Below, in pieces: positions 49,978-57,763 of a stretch of DNA of 58,275 nucleotides. The DNA comes from a virus. The translations under genes were made by a program, and so were the position numbers. The notes below the pieces were generated by a model. It was not told the DNA's origin. It searched no databases and saw only the letters and a list, made by a program, of their open reading frames with translations. The stretch is from the IMG/VR virus record IMGVR_UViG_3300042691_041303, positions 1-58,275 of that record. The stretch is one strand, 5' to 3'. The first letter of the stretch is position 1. Every line of letters begins with the position of its first letter.

Positions 49978-52794
49978 ATGGCAGATAATAAAATTTATGT
50001 ATCACCTGGAGTGTTCACATCAGAAAAAGATTTAACATTTGTATCCCAACAAGTCGGTGTTACCACACTAGGTATTGTAGGTGAAACAACTAAAGGTCCA
50101 GCTTTTGAACCAATATTCGTTACAAATTACGAAGAGTATTCAACAATTTTTGGTGGTCTTAATTCTAAAATTTTCAAGAACGGTAAACCTCAATACGAGG
50201 CTTCTTATATAGCTAAACAATATTTAAAGGAGTCTAATCAGTTATTTGTGACTAGAGTACTTGGGTTAACCGGTTATGATGCTGGTCACGCTTGGGCTAT
50301 TGTTGCTGACGCTAATTATGACCCTTCAACAATAACTACTGCGGCAACAGATACATTTACCGCACAGTTTTCCGGTTCAAGTACAAACTTAACATTTTTT
50401 AACTTTTCACCAGGTTTAGGTGGTTTAGAAGCTTTTGAGTTAATAGACTTATTTGATGGCATAAACGTTAACCCATACACTGGTGTTGGTACTGAATTTA
50501 GTTTACCTGGTGGTGGTCAAATTGCTTGGTCTAAAGTAGGTGGTTCTTTTACTGGTTCTAGTCTTATCGGTGAAGTTACTTCAGAAGACAGTTTTGCTTT
50601 AACTGGTACTGTTTCAGGTAACGTTTATACTTTCACTGCTTCCGCTTATTCACAGTACGAAAATAAAGTAATAGCAATGATTAGGTCTAGAGCTGATATA
50701 ATTGCTGATAATCTATATTGGAGAACAGACCAATCAATTAATGGTTTATTAGGTGATTTTAGTTTAACAGAATTTGACCCACTTGGTAATTTTGTTCTTT
50801 CAGCTGCTAGCTCTGGTTTAACCAGTGTAATTACTTATGACGTATCATTAGATTCTACAAGAAGAAATTATTTACCTAGAGTTATTGGTGAAACTTGTTC
50901 AGATAGAGATACTAGAATTTGGGTTGAGGAAATTTACCCTAATATGTTGATTGATTTAATTTCAAACGGACAAATTTTAGGTCTTAAACCACAACTTTTA
51001 CATTTTAATACTTTCAACAATTACCAACAACAATGGCAAACACCTGAAACTCCTTGGGTTGTTTCTGAACTAAGAGGTAATAAAGTTGAAAAGTTATTTA
51101 AATTTATTTCCATATCAGATGGTAGTGAGGCAAACAGAGAAATAAAAATTTCAATACAAAGAATTAATTTAGAAGATAAAACTTTTGATGTTGTTGTTAG
51201 ACAATTTAATGATTTAGATTCTAGACCACAAATTTTAGAAGCATTTTCTAAATGTTCTTTAGACCCAACAGATAGATCTTTTATTGGTGAAAGGATTGGT
51301 ACTGCCGATGGTGAATATGTTTTAAAAAGTAGATTTATAATGTTGGTTTTAAACCCAGAAGCACCAATAGATGCTTTCCCTGCTGGTTTTGAGGGGTATA
51401 GAGTTAGAGATTATGTTTCCTCAACGTCAGTTTCAGCAAAAGCACCTGAATTAGAATATAAAACTACTTATGATTTAGTTAACGATAAAATAAGAAAAAC
51501 TTATTTAGGTTTATCTGATATTGTTGGTATTGACCAAAACATGTTTAATTGGAAAGGTTATACTAACGATTCAACACCTAATATGTGGACTGCTACAACA
51601 AAAGGTTTCCATTTAGATAGTGGAGCAACAGTAGCTGGTGATTTTATTGTTGGCTGTTGTCCTTTTACAGACGCTTTAGCAATAGTTGACACTGTTTATG
51701 AGAGTGTTAACGCTAGGAAATTTACTTTTGTACCTTATTTAGGTTTTGATGGTTGGAATTGTCATAGAGAAAGTAGTACAGTACCTAGAACAAACACTGA
51801 TAGATATAGAATTGGTAGAACAGGTTTTTCTAATGGTTTAGCTAACGGTGAGTTTATACAAATATCTAATACTGAAGCTACTTCAGATTATTACGCATAC
51901 TTAGGGGCTATTAGAACTTTTGCTAACCCTGAAAGTGTGAATATAAACGTGTTTACCACACCTGGTATAGATTACCAAGATAACGCTGATTTAGTTCAAG
52001 AAACTATAGATATGGTAGAAGAAGAAAGAGCTGACTCTATTTATATCGTAACTTCACCTGATGGAGCTGTAGACGACAACACAACATTTGACCTATCTTC
52101 TTTAGGATTTAGTAGTATCGATAAATTAGGTCCAGAAGACATCGTTGATGTTTTAGAAAACGCGGATATTGACTCTAACTACACTGCTACTTATTGGCCT
52201 TGGTTACAAATGAGAGATAGTGAAAATAGTGTTAACATTTTCTTACCACCAACGTTGGAGGTTGTTAAAGATATCGCCTTAACAGATAATATAGCTTTCC
52301 CTTGGTTCGCGACAGCTGGTTACACAAGAGGTAGAACTGAGGCTATTCAACCTAGAATAAAATTAACTGAATCACAAAGAGATACACTTTATGAAGGTAG
52401 AATTAATCCTATGGCATTTTTCTCTGATGAGGGTACTTTAATTTGGGGTAATAAAAACCTACAAATTAGAGATTCAGCTTTAGATAGATTAAATATTAGA
52501 AGATTATTATTACAAACTAGAAAACTAATTTCAGCGGTAGCGGTTAGATTGTTATTTGAACAAAATGACCAAATAGTAAGAAACCAATTCTTAAATTTAG
52601 TTAACCCTATTCTAGATAATATTAGAAGAGAAAGAGGTTTAGCTGACTTTAGAGTAGTTCTTTCTAGTGACCCAGAAGAAATAGATAGAAACGAAATGAG
52701 AGGTAAGATTTATATTAAACCTGTACCTACATTAGAATTTATTATATTAGAATTTAATATTACTCCGACTGGAGCGTCATTTGACGACATCTAA
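49978..52794 (+). CDS. Tail sheath protein (T4 gp18-like)
   Basis: A 938-residue contractile sheath subunit. The N-terminus IYVSPGVFTSEKDLTFVSQQ, followed by TLGIVGETTKGPAFEP and FGGLNSK, is the standard sheath start. The C-terminal domain with RRERGLADFRVVLSSDPEE and KIYIKPVPTLEFIILEFNIT contains the polymerising handshake. SDRDTRIWVEEIYPNMLIDL and AFPWFATAGYTRGRTEAIQP are further family blocks. T4 gp18 has 659 residues; the extra length lies in the middle (about 130-400), the part that forms surface protrusions. It is the clearest marker of a myovirus here. Confidence 0.93.
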   Translation: MADNKIYVSPGVFTSEKDLTFVSQQVGVTTLGIVGETTKGPAFEPIFVTNYEEYSTIFGGLNSKIFKNGKPQYEASYIAKQYLKESNQLFVTRVLGLTGYDAGHAWAIVADANYDPSTITTAATDTFTAQFSGSSTNLTFFNFSPGLGGLEAFELIDLFDGINVNPYTGVGTEFSLPGGGQIAWSKVGGSFTGSSLIGEVTSEDSFALTGTVSGNVYTFTASAYSQYENKVIAMIRSRADIIADNLYWRTDQSINGLLGDFSLTEFDPLGNFVLSAASSGLTSVITYDVSLDSTRRNYLPRVIGETCSDRDTRIWVEEIYPNMLIDLISNGQILGLKPQLLHFNTFNNYQQQWQTPETPWVVSELRGNKVEKLFKFISISDGSEANREIKISIQRINLEDKTFDVVVRQFNDLDSRPQILEAFSKCSLDPTDRSFIGERIGTADGEYVLKSRFIMLVLNPEAPIDAFPAGFEGYRVRDYVSSTSVSAKAPELEYKTTYDLVNDKIRKTYLGLSDIVGIDQNMFNWKGYTNDSTPNMWTATTKGFHLDSGATVAGDFIVGCCPFTDALAIVDTVYESVNARKFTFVPYLGFDGWNCHRESSTVPRTNTDRYRIGRTGFSNGLANGEFIQISNTEATSDYYAYLGAIRTFANPESVNINVFTTPGIDYQDNADLVQETIDMVEEERADSIYIVTSPDGAVDDNTTFDLSSLGFSSIDKLGPEDIVDVLENADIDSNYTATYWPWLQMRDSENSVNIFLPPTLEVVKDIALTDNIAFPWFATAGYTRGRTEAIQPRIKLTESQRDTLYEGRINPMAFFSDEGTLIWGNKNLQIRDSALDRLNIRRLLLQTRKLISAVAVRLLFEQNDQIVRNQFLNLVNPILDNIRRERGLADFRVVLSSDPEEIDRNEMRGKIYIKPVPTLEFIILEFNITPTGASFDDI

Positions 52795-52801
52795 AAATTA
52801 A

Positions 52802-52839
52802 AAAAAATGGGGAGGTTTTAAGCAACTTCCCCATTTTTT
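52802..52839 (+). terminator. Strong terminator after tail sheath gene
   Basis: A stem of A-tract, TGGGGA and GGTT pairs with its complement (52802-52817 with 52824-52839, one wobble), then a T tract. It ends the sheath transcript. Confidence 0.9.
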
Positions 52840-52841
52840 AT

Positions 52842-52850
52842 ATATTTATT
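52842..52850 (+). promoter_or_regulatory. Candidate late promoter motif ATATTTATT
   Basis: ATATTTATT ends 15 nt before the ATG at 52866, directly after the terminator. Confidence 0.55.
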
Positions 52851-52865
52851 AATAAAAATATAATT

Positions 52866-53570
52866 ATGTCAAAAATCATAACAAAAAAACAATTAAATCT
52901 AGTAATAGAGTCTACGATTAAAGAAGCGACAGACTATATGAACGAAGCTGAAATTAAATTAACAAAACAACATATGGATGACTTACATAAAAACGGTCAT
53001 TGTATGTGTGATGATAAATGTTTAATTTACTATGAAGATATTAAAGGTGATGAGAAAAAAATGTCTGAACTTTTAACTAAATTATCTTCAGAAAAAATGG
53101 ATTGTGTTGTTATTTCTAAACAACAAATGGATATGTTACACAAAGATGGTAAATGTGAATGTGACAACAATCTAACACTTTCTTATGAGGATTCAATGAA
53201 TGAAGGTGATTACATGAAAGAAGGTGAAATGTGTTCTGAGTGTGGTTCTGGAACTATGATGGAAGGTACTTGTAATGAGTGTGGTTATTCTATGAATATG
53301 GGTGAGGACGAAATTAAAAACCCTGGTAAATATATGGGTGGTGAAAGACAGAAAGCCGGTATTGATGATGATGGTGATGGTGTTCCTAATAAGGCCGATA
53401 AAGACCCTAAAGATGGTAATGTCACAGAAATTAAAGTAGGTGATAAAACTTATAAAGTTGTAGACGAATCAATTAATGAATTAACAGAATCTTTAATGAA
53501 AACAACTAATAATAAATTATTAAAAGAAGAGAAAGATTTCTTTAATAAAATCATAAATTATAAAAAATAA
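52866..53570 (+). CDS. Leader-bearing protein with duplicated CxC motif, zinc ribbon and Ca-type repeat
   Basis: A 234-residue modular protein. Leader MSKIITKKQLNLVIESTIKE is followed by ATDY (I-K-E then Ala, the best (I/L)-x-E match of the plus-strand set). Two copies of a 26-residue unit follow: KQHMDDLHKNGHCMCDD (from 34) and KQQMDMLHKDGKCECDN (from 85). A zinc ribbon has Cys at 123, 126, 136 and 139. DDDGDGVPNKADKDPKDGN (167-185) is a thrombospondin-type-3-like calcium-binding repeat. A protein with metal sites and a packaging-like leader may be an internal head protein; function unknown. Confidence 0.68.
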   Translation: MSKIITKKQLNLVIESTIKEATDYMNEAEIKLTKQHMDDLHKNGHCMCDDKCLIYYEDIKGDEKKMSELLTKLSSEKMDCVVISKQQMDMLHKDGKCECDNNLTLSYEDSMNEGDYMKEGEMCSECGSGTMMEGTCNECGYSMNMGEDEIKNPGKYMGGERQKAGIDDDGDGVPNKADKDPKDGNVTEIKVGDKTYKVVDESINELTESLMKTTNNKLLKEEKDFFNKIINYKK

Positions 53571-53574
53571 AAAC

Positions 53575-54273
53575 ATGAAAACAAGATATAAAGTAACAAA
53601 ACAACAATTAGAAATGGTCGTAGAATCATTCGTTACAGAAAATTCAAATAGAAGAACTAGGAGAATGAATGAAGCCAAATTAAATGAAATTTTTGGTCTT
53701 GGTAAGAAATTTGAAGAATTAATGAAACAAGCTAAAGAAAGAGCTAATAAATATTTAGATACATTGTCTGATGAAGAAAAAGAAGAACTTGCTAATTCTT
53801 TAATTGAAAAATCACCAAAAGCCGCTAGAGAAGTACAAAACGCTTCTTCTATGGATTCTTTATTGCCTTCAGCCGAAGAAGCGGCTGAAATAGCTGATGA
53901 AACGGGTTTAACAACAGAAAGTCTAAAATTAAATGAAGTTGGTAGTGGTAAATTTAGACAAATATTTGCTAGACTTGTTGCACTAGTTGGAGCTCCTTTA
54001 TCCGCAGCATTAGCTATAGCTGGTATTGCTGGAGATGCCGCGGGTTGGGCAGATTCACCTTGGTCAGTAGTAGCTCACGATTTTATTAATATGTTTGGTC
54101 AGGCTAGAGGCTTTGTGGTTATATTAGGGTTTCTTTTATTTCTAGTTTGTGTAATGTGGGGTAGTTTTAACTTTAATGTCGCTAAACAAAGAGCGGCAGA
54201 AAAAGAAAGAGCGGCAGAAAGAGAAAGAAAAAGAATGGAAAAAATGGCTAACCAAGGTGGTAAACAAATGTAA
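53575..54273 (+). CDS. Leader-bearing membrane protein
   Basis: A 232-residue protein. Start KVTKQQLEMVVESFVTE fits the leader family with Val in place of Ile. The middle is charged and helical (40-90); two membrane segments are at about 132-153 and 178-197 (VVILGFLLFLVCVMWG); the tail is rich in Ala, Glu and Arg (KQRAAEKERAAERERKR). It could act at the host membrane after injection, or in infection exclusion; both are guesses. It lies 4 nt after the 52866 gene and is followed by a terminator. Confidence 0.65.
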   Translation: MKTRYKVTKQQLEMVVESFVTENSNRRTRRMNEAKLNEIFGLGKKFEELMKQAKERANKYLDTLSDEEKEELANSLIEKSPKAAREVQNASSMDSLLPSAEEAAEIADETGLTTESLKLNEVGSGKFRQIFARLVALVGAPLSAALAIAGIAGDAAGWADSPWSVVAHDFINMFGQARGFVVILGFLLFLVCVMWGSFNFNVAKQRAAEKERAAERERKRMEKMANQGGKQM

Positions 54274-54298
54274 TTATAAAAATATAATCAAATATTAT

Positions 54299-54329
54299 AA
54301 AATGGTATGAGTTTAACTCATACCATTTT
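54299..54329. terminator. Bidirectional terminator overlapping a stop codon
   Basis: Arms AAAATGGTATGAG (54299-54311) and complement (54317-54329), loop of five. The stop codon of the minus gene at 54313 lies in the loop, so its last codons are in the stem. Confidence 0.9.
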
Positions 54330-54639
54330 TATTTTGTAGATATTTAATTAATTCATTAATAATAAAATTAATTTCATCATTTTCTTCAGTCATAGTTTTT
54401 TTATTTAAAATATAAGGACTAATAATAACCCAAGATATAAAATGTGTGAATAAAAACAACAAAATAGAAATACCAATTAAATAAGATATCAAAAAACCTA
54501 TTGATAGGGATAATAATAAATAAAACACATCTGTGTTTACATTCTTAATAACTCTAAGAAATAAAATAATAGTTTTTATTTTAAACCTTGACTTAGATTT
54601 ATAAGATTCAATTTCTTGTAATAATTCTTTTTTTTCCAT
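54313..54639 (-). CDS. Small two-helix membrane protein
   Basis: A 108-residue protein with charged ends and a hydrophobic block at about 38-77 (VFYLLLSLSIGFLISYLIG, then ISILLFLFTHFISWVII), enough for two membrane passes. It is second in a two-gene unit with the similar-sized membrane protein at 54652. Could be a holin-like or superinfection protein; there is no diagnostic sequence. Confidence 0.6.
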   Translation of the reverse strand: MEKKELLQEIESYKSKSRFKIKTIILFLRVIKNVNTDVFYLLLSLSIGFLISYLIGISILLFLFTHFISWVIISPYILNKKTMTEENDEINFIINELIKYLQNKNGMS

Positions 54640-54651
54640 TTTTATATTAAT

Positions 54652-55032
54652 TTAATATTTTTCAAACCAAAGTTTTTTTATTTCTAAATTTTCAATTTTA
54701 TGTTTGTTCTGTTTAGTCAAAATATTTTTTTCTTTATATTTAGAAACAAGAAACCAATATTGCCTCATAACATCTTTTCTTTTACCATAATTAGAACTAG
54801 CTAAAAACAAAGAAATAAAAGAAACGATACCAAAAAATATGGTTACAGTTGTAAAGATAGTAAAAAAATAACATATAATTAAACAAATCAACTGTAAATT
54901 TAAATGTCTGATATTATTATGTATTTTATTTGTCAGGTAATTCATATAATGAACTTTTTCTAAAATATCAGAAATCATATTTTCTTCGGTAAGTTTCTCC
55001 TCTTCATCAAATAAAAAATCTAAATCTGTCAT
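54652..55032 (-). CDS. Small two-helix membrane protein under a host-type promoter
   Basis: A 126-residue protein with an acidic start (DLDFLFDEEEKLTEEN), a helical region, then two membrane segments at about 46-80 (LICLIICYFFTIFTTVTIFF, GIVSFISLFL) and a basic tail. Its promoter is host-type (55053-55060), so early expression and a role in host takeover or exclusion are plausible. It is the first of two membrane genes. Confidence 0.6.
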   Translation of the reverse strand: MTDLDFLFDEEEKLTEENMISDILEKVHYMNYLTNKIHNNIRHLNLQLICLIICYFFTIFTTVTIFFGIVSFISLFLASSNYGKRKDVMRQYWFLVSKYKEKNILTKQNKHKIENLEIKKLWFEKY

Positions 55033-55052
55033 ATCTTATAAATATTATAATA

Positions 55053-55060
55053 CAAATATA
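55053..55060 (-). promoter_or_regulatory. Host-type -7 box TATATTTG
   Basis: Minus-strand TATATTTG lies 20 nt before the ATG at 55032 and matches TAnnTTTG exactly. No TTG is found at the -33 position. A late-type motif copy lies between (55037-55045), but is too close to the ATG to be useful. Confidence 0.45.
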
Positions 55061-55102
55061 ACATATTTTTACTTAAATAAAAAAATTTAATCACATTTTT
55101 TA

Positions 55103-55111
55103 ATATTTATA
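55103..55111 (+). promoter_or_regulatory. Candidate late promoter motif ATATTTATA
   Basis: ATATTTATA ends 15 nt before the ATG at 55127 and would drive the three leader-bearing genes to 57047. Confidence 0.58.
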
Positions 55112-55126
55112 TATAAAAAGATTTTT

Positions 55127-56029
55127 ATGAATATCAGAAAAAAAATCATATCAGAATTAAATAGGGTTAAAATTGGTAAAATATTAAAAGAAAGAGAACT
55201 TAGAATATATACTCTTGATTGGGATGATAATATTTTAGAAATGCCAACCACCATTAAAATGGATAAAAAAGTTGGTAACTCTTGGGAGCCTGTTGAGGTT
55301 TCTACTGAAGAGTTTGCTAAAGTTAGAACAAGTCCTGATTATAGGCCAAGGAATAATGATTTTAAACAAGCTTTTATAGATTTTACGTTACCCGATACTT
55401 TTTTAAGAGACACAGAAAAGGCTATTAAACTAAATAAAACATCACCTAGTTTTAATAAATTTAAAGAAAATTTAATCTATGCAAACCCATTTTCTATTAT
55501 TACAGCTAGAGGTCACGACCCGCAAATAATTAAAAAGGGTGTTAAATTATTTATCGATATTGTTTTAACGCCACAAGAAAAAATGGGAATGGTTAAAAAC
55601 ATTAAAAATGTTTTTGAGTATGAAAAAATATATAGTCAAAGTTTTTTAGATAAGATGGAAGATTTATCCATGGAACAAATTATAGACCTTTATCTAGATG
55701 AAAAAGGTGATTATTACCCTGTTTCTTCTGCTGAATTTGGTAAAAGAATAGGTTTAGATGTTACTGGTGGAGCTTCAAATCCTGAACATTCTAAAAAAAT
55801 GGCTCTAGCTAATTTTATTGAAAAAGTTTTTTACAACGTTGGTAAATTAATCGAAAGTGGGCAATATACAAAAGTTTCTTTAGGTTTTTCTGATGACGAT
55901 GTTAGAAACGTTAGAGCAATGATAGAATTTATTGAAGACGAATTATCCAAGATGTACCCCGAAATTCACTTTGTTATTTATGACACCTCTGAAGGTGGAA
56001 AAAGAAAACTAGTTATTGAAAAAGGATGA
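55127..56029 (+). CDS. HAD-superfamily hydrolase with packaging-like leader
   Basis: A 300-residue protein. The leader (1-21) ends GKILKE. HAD motif I is IYTLDWDDNIL with both Asp residues kept (31 and 33). Motif II is in PFSIITARGHDPQI (about 122-135), and motif IV SLGFSDDDVRNVRAMIEF (251-268). Large insertions between II and IV act as caps. Probably a phosphatase or nucleotidase; substrate unknown. In contrast to the HAD-like protein at 10883 it keeps the nucleophile. Its stop overlaps the next ATG. If the leader is a capsid-targeting peptide, the enzyme would be injected with the genome. Confidence 0.72.
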   Translation: MNIRKKIISELNRVKIGKILKERELRIYTLDWDDNILEMPTTIKMDKKVGNSWEPVEVSTEEFAKVRTSPDYRPRNNDFKQAFIDFTLPDTFLRDTEKAIKLNKTSPSFNKFKENLIYANPFSIITARGHDPQIIKKGVKLFIDIVLTPQEKMGMVKNIKNVFEYEKIYSQSFLDKMEDLSMEQIIDLYLDEKGDYYPVSSAEFGKRIGLDVTGGASNPEHSKKMALANFIEKVFYNVGKLIESGQYTKVSLGFSDDDVRNVRAMIEFIEDELSKMYPEIHFVIYDTSEGGKRKLVIEKG

Positions 56030-56529
56030 GATCATTAATTAAAAAAATATTAAAAGAAGATTTTGAATGGGCTAGTCAAGTGGACCCACTAAAGTCTTTT
56101 GAAGATTATTTTTATGGTAATTACCGAATGAATACTTCACACATAAAAGATAGTTTTTCACCAGGTAGATGGATTAGACGTGATATTAATTGGTGGAAAA
56201 ATTGGATTCACGAAGTTGAAATGTCTCATGCAACATTTCTAGAAGAAATAGAGGAGTTAAATGATATGGTTCATGATTTGGTTAACCCTGTAGACGGTTC
56301 AAAAAAATATTATCAATTATCTGAAGATGTTTATAGTTTCCTAAAACCAAGTCCAGCTTTAAATGGAAAAAGTATATTTCAAGATTTAGCTTTAACAATA
56401 TTTGATGCTTATACAGAATTAGGTCCTTTTGCAGAAGATAACAATTTAACCATTTTAGAAACTTTAAATGTTTTTAAACAATGGTTAAACAAAATGGAAT
56501 CTGAGGATAGAACTTTACATAGATCATAA
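56026..56529 (+). CDS. Leader-bearing hypothetical protein 1
   Basis: A 167-residue protein starting MRSLIKKILKEDFEWA, nearly identical at the protein level to the start of the next gene. The remainder is helical and Trp/Glu-rich (RRDINWWKNWIHEVEMSHAT, LEEIEELNDMVHDLVNP). No family recognised. It starts as ATGA within the HAD gene stop and ends as TAATG. Confidence 0.68.
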   Translation: MRSLIKKILKEDFEWASQVDPLKSFEDYFYGNYRMNTSHIKDSFSPGRWIRRDINWWKNWIHEVEMSHATFLEEIEELNDMVHDLVNPVDGSKKYYQLSEDVYSFLKPSPALNGKSIFQDLALTIFDAYTELGPFAEDNNLTILETLNVFKQWLNKMESEDRTLHRS

Positions 56530-57047
56530 TGAAAAATTTAATTAAAAAAATATTAAAAGAGGATTTTGACTGGATAAATGATATCCCTTCATTTATTGAA
56601 GTTACTGAACCAGTTTCCCAAAATAACCCTAAAGATATGTTTAGATTAAATTGGACCAATTCACATTATACTGGTGATTATGATGTTTGGGCTGATGAAT
56701 GGTATAATTTTAAAAACGATTCTGATGGTATAACTAAATTAACAAGATTTGTTAAAATATTGCAAAACGGGGTAAATCCAAGAAGTGATGATTTTGATTT
56801 TAATTTATTATCTGATTTATATTTTAAAGGTGGGCATGATTATATAGTAACTAAAGAAATGGAAAACATACTTTCTAATTTGTCTGATTATGATGAAGAA
56901 GAAAAAAAAGAAAAATTAGTTGAAATGTTAGAAGAAAATTTATCTGACCTTGGTGTTTATCAATATAACTCATCTTTACAGAGATGGCGGGTTACTTACT
57001 TTGATGAAAACGGAATAGAGTTTAATACAAAAATTAATATAGTATAA
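56529..57047 (+). CDS. Leader-bearing hypothetical protein 2
   Basis: A 172-residue protein starting MKNLIKKILKEDFDWIND. The rest does not align with the 56026 protein (GITKLTRFVKILQNGVNPRS, EEKKEKLVEMLEENLSDLG); only the leader is shared, including its DNA (27 of 30 bases around 56041-56070 and 56540-56569). It is closed by a terminator at 57046-57075. Function unknown. Confidence 0.68.
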   Translation: MKNLIKKILKEDFDWINDIPSFIEVTEPVSQNNPKDMFRLNWTNSHYTGDYDVWADEWYNFKNDSDGITKLTRFVKILQNGVNPRSDDFDFNLLSDLYFKGGHDYIVTKEMENILSNLSDYDEEEKKEKLVEMLEENLSDLGVYQYNSSLQRWRVTYFDENGIEFNTKINIV

Positions 57048-57075
57048 AAAAAGGGACCCGAAAGTCCCTTTTTTT
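57046..57075. terminator. Bidirectional terminator between convergent genes
   Basis: Arms AAAAAAAGGGAC (57046-57057) and complement (57064-57075) with a 6-nt loop, flanked by the stop codons at 57047 and 57074. Confidence 0.9.
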
Positions 57076-57763
57076 ATTTTTTATTTTGTTTACCAATAAT
57101 CTCATCAATAATACCATATGATAAAGCTTCTTCAGAACTTAACCATAAATCACGTTGTGCATCTTTTTCAACTTGTGTGGGTTTTTTACCACAATAATCA
57201 CCCAACAATCTAAACAATTCTTTGTTAATTTTTTCCCATTCATTCATTGTAATTCTAGCATCTTGAATATTACCCATTGCTCCACCACTAGATTGATGTA
57301 GCATCGTTCTTGAGTGAGGTAAAGAAGCTCTCATCCCCTTTGTTCCTGCCCCTAATAAAACAGAACCCATTGAAGCTGCCATACCTGTGTTGATGGTTTG
57401 GATATTATTTGGGATATAATTCATAACATCTACCATAGATAAACCAGCTTTAACTGAACCACCAGGTGAGTCGATATGCATTGTAATTGTTTTCTTTGGG
57501 TCTTGTTGTGACAAAAACAAAAGTTGTGCTTGAACAATAATAGCCATCCTATCGTCAACTGGTCCTGCACACCATATAATTCTATCCATCATCAATCTAT
57601 CAAAAACTGACATTACAGCAACATTAAGTTGCCTTTCTTCGATAATTGTTGGTGTTACTGAGTTAGTCACCATAGGTGTAATTGATTGAAATCCTTGATA
57701 ATCGTGTAGTGTATTAGAATTAACACCTAGATGATTAACAGCATAATTATTAAAATCTTTCAT
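57074..57763 (-). CDS. clpP: ClpP-like serine protease
   Basis: A 229-residue ClpP. Catalytic triad: Ser131 in GMAASMGSVLL, His156 in RTMLHQSSGG and Asp205 in AQRDLWLSSEEALSYGIID. MHIDSPGGSVKAGLSMVDVM is the usual substrate and head-domain region. The N-terminal 50 residues are longer than in bacterial ClpP (about 195-205), possibly a propeptide. It would form a tetradecamer with a host or phage ClpX/ClpA ATPase, or process phage structural proteins. Phages often use ClpP-fold enzymes as head proteases, but sequence and gene context favour a true ClpP here. Confidence 0.9.
   Translation of the reverse strand: MKDFNNYAVNHLGVNSNTLHDYQGFQSITPMVTNSVTPTIIEERQLNVAVMSVFDRLMMDRIIWCAGPVDDRMAIIVQAQLLFLSQQDPKKTITMHIDSPGGSVKAGLSMVDVMNYIPNNIQTINTGMAASMGSVLLGAGTKGMRASLPHSRTMLHQSSGGAMGNIQDARITMNEWEKINKELFRLLGDYCGKKPTQVEKDAQRDLWLSSEEALSYGIIDEIIGKQNKK

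Noticed and set aside
55037-55045. Late-type motif before the 54652-55032 gene
   Set aside because: It ends only 4 nt before the ATG; the TATATTTG box upstream is a better promoter candidate.
57074-57763. ClpP as the phage prohead protease
   Set aside because: Its sequence is close to cellular ClpP and it is not adjacent to capsid, portal or scaffold genes; the leader cleavage pattern points instead to a gp21-type enzyme not present in this window.
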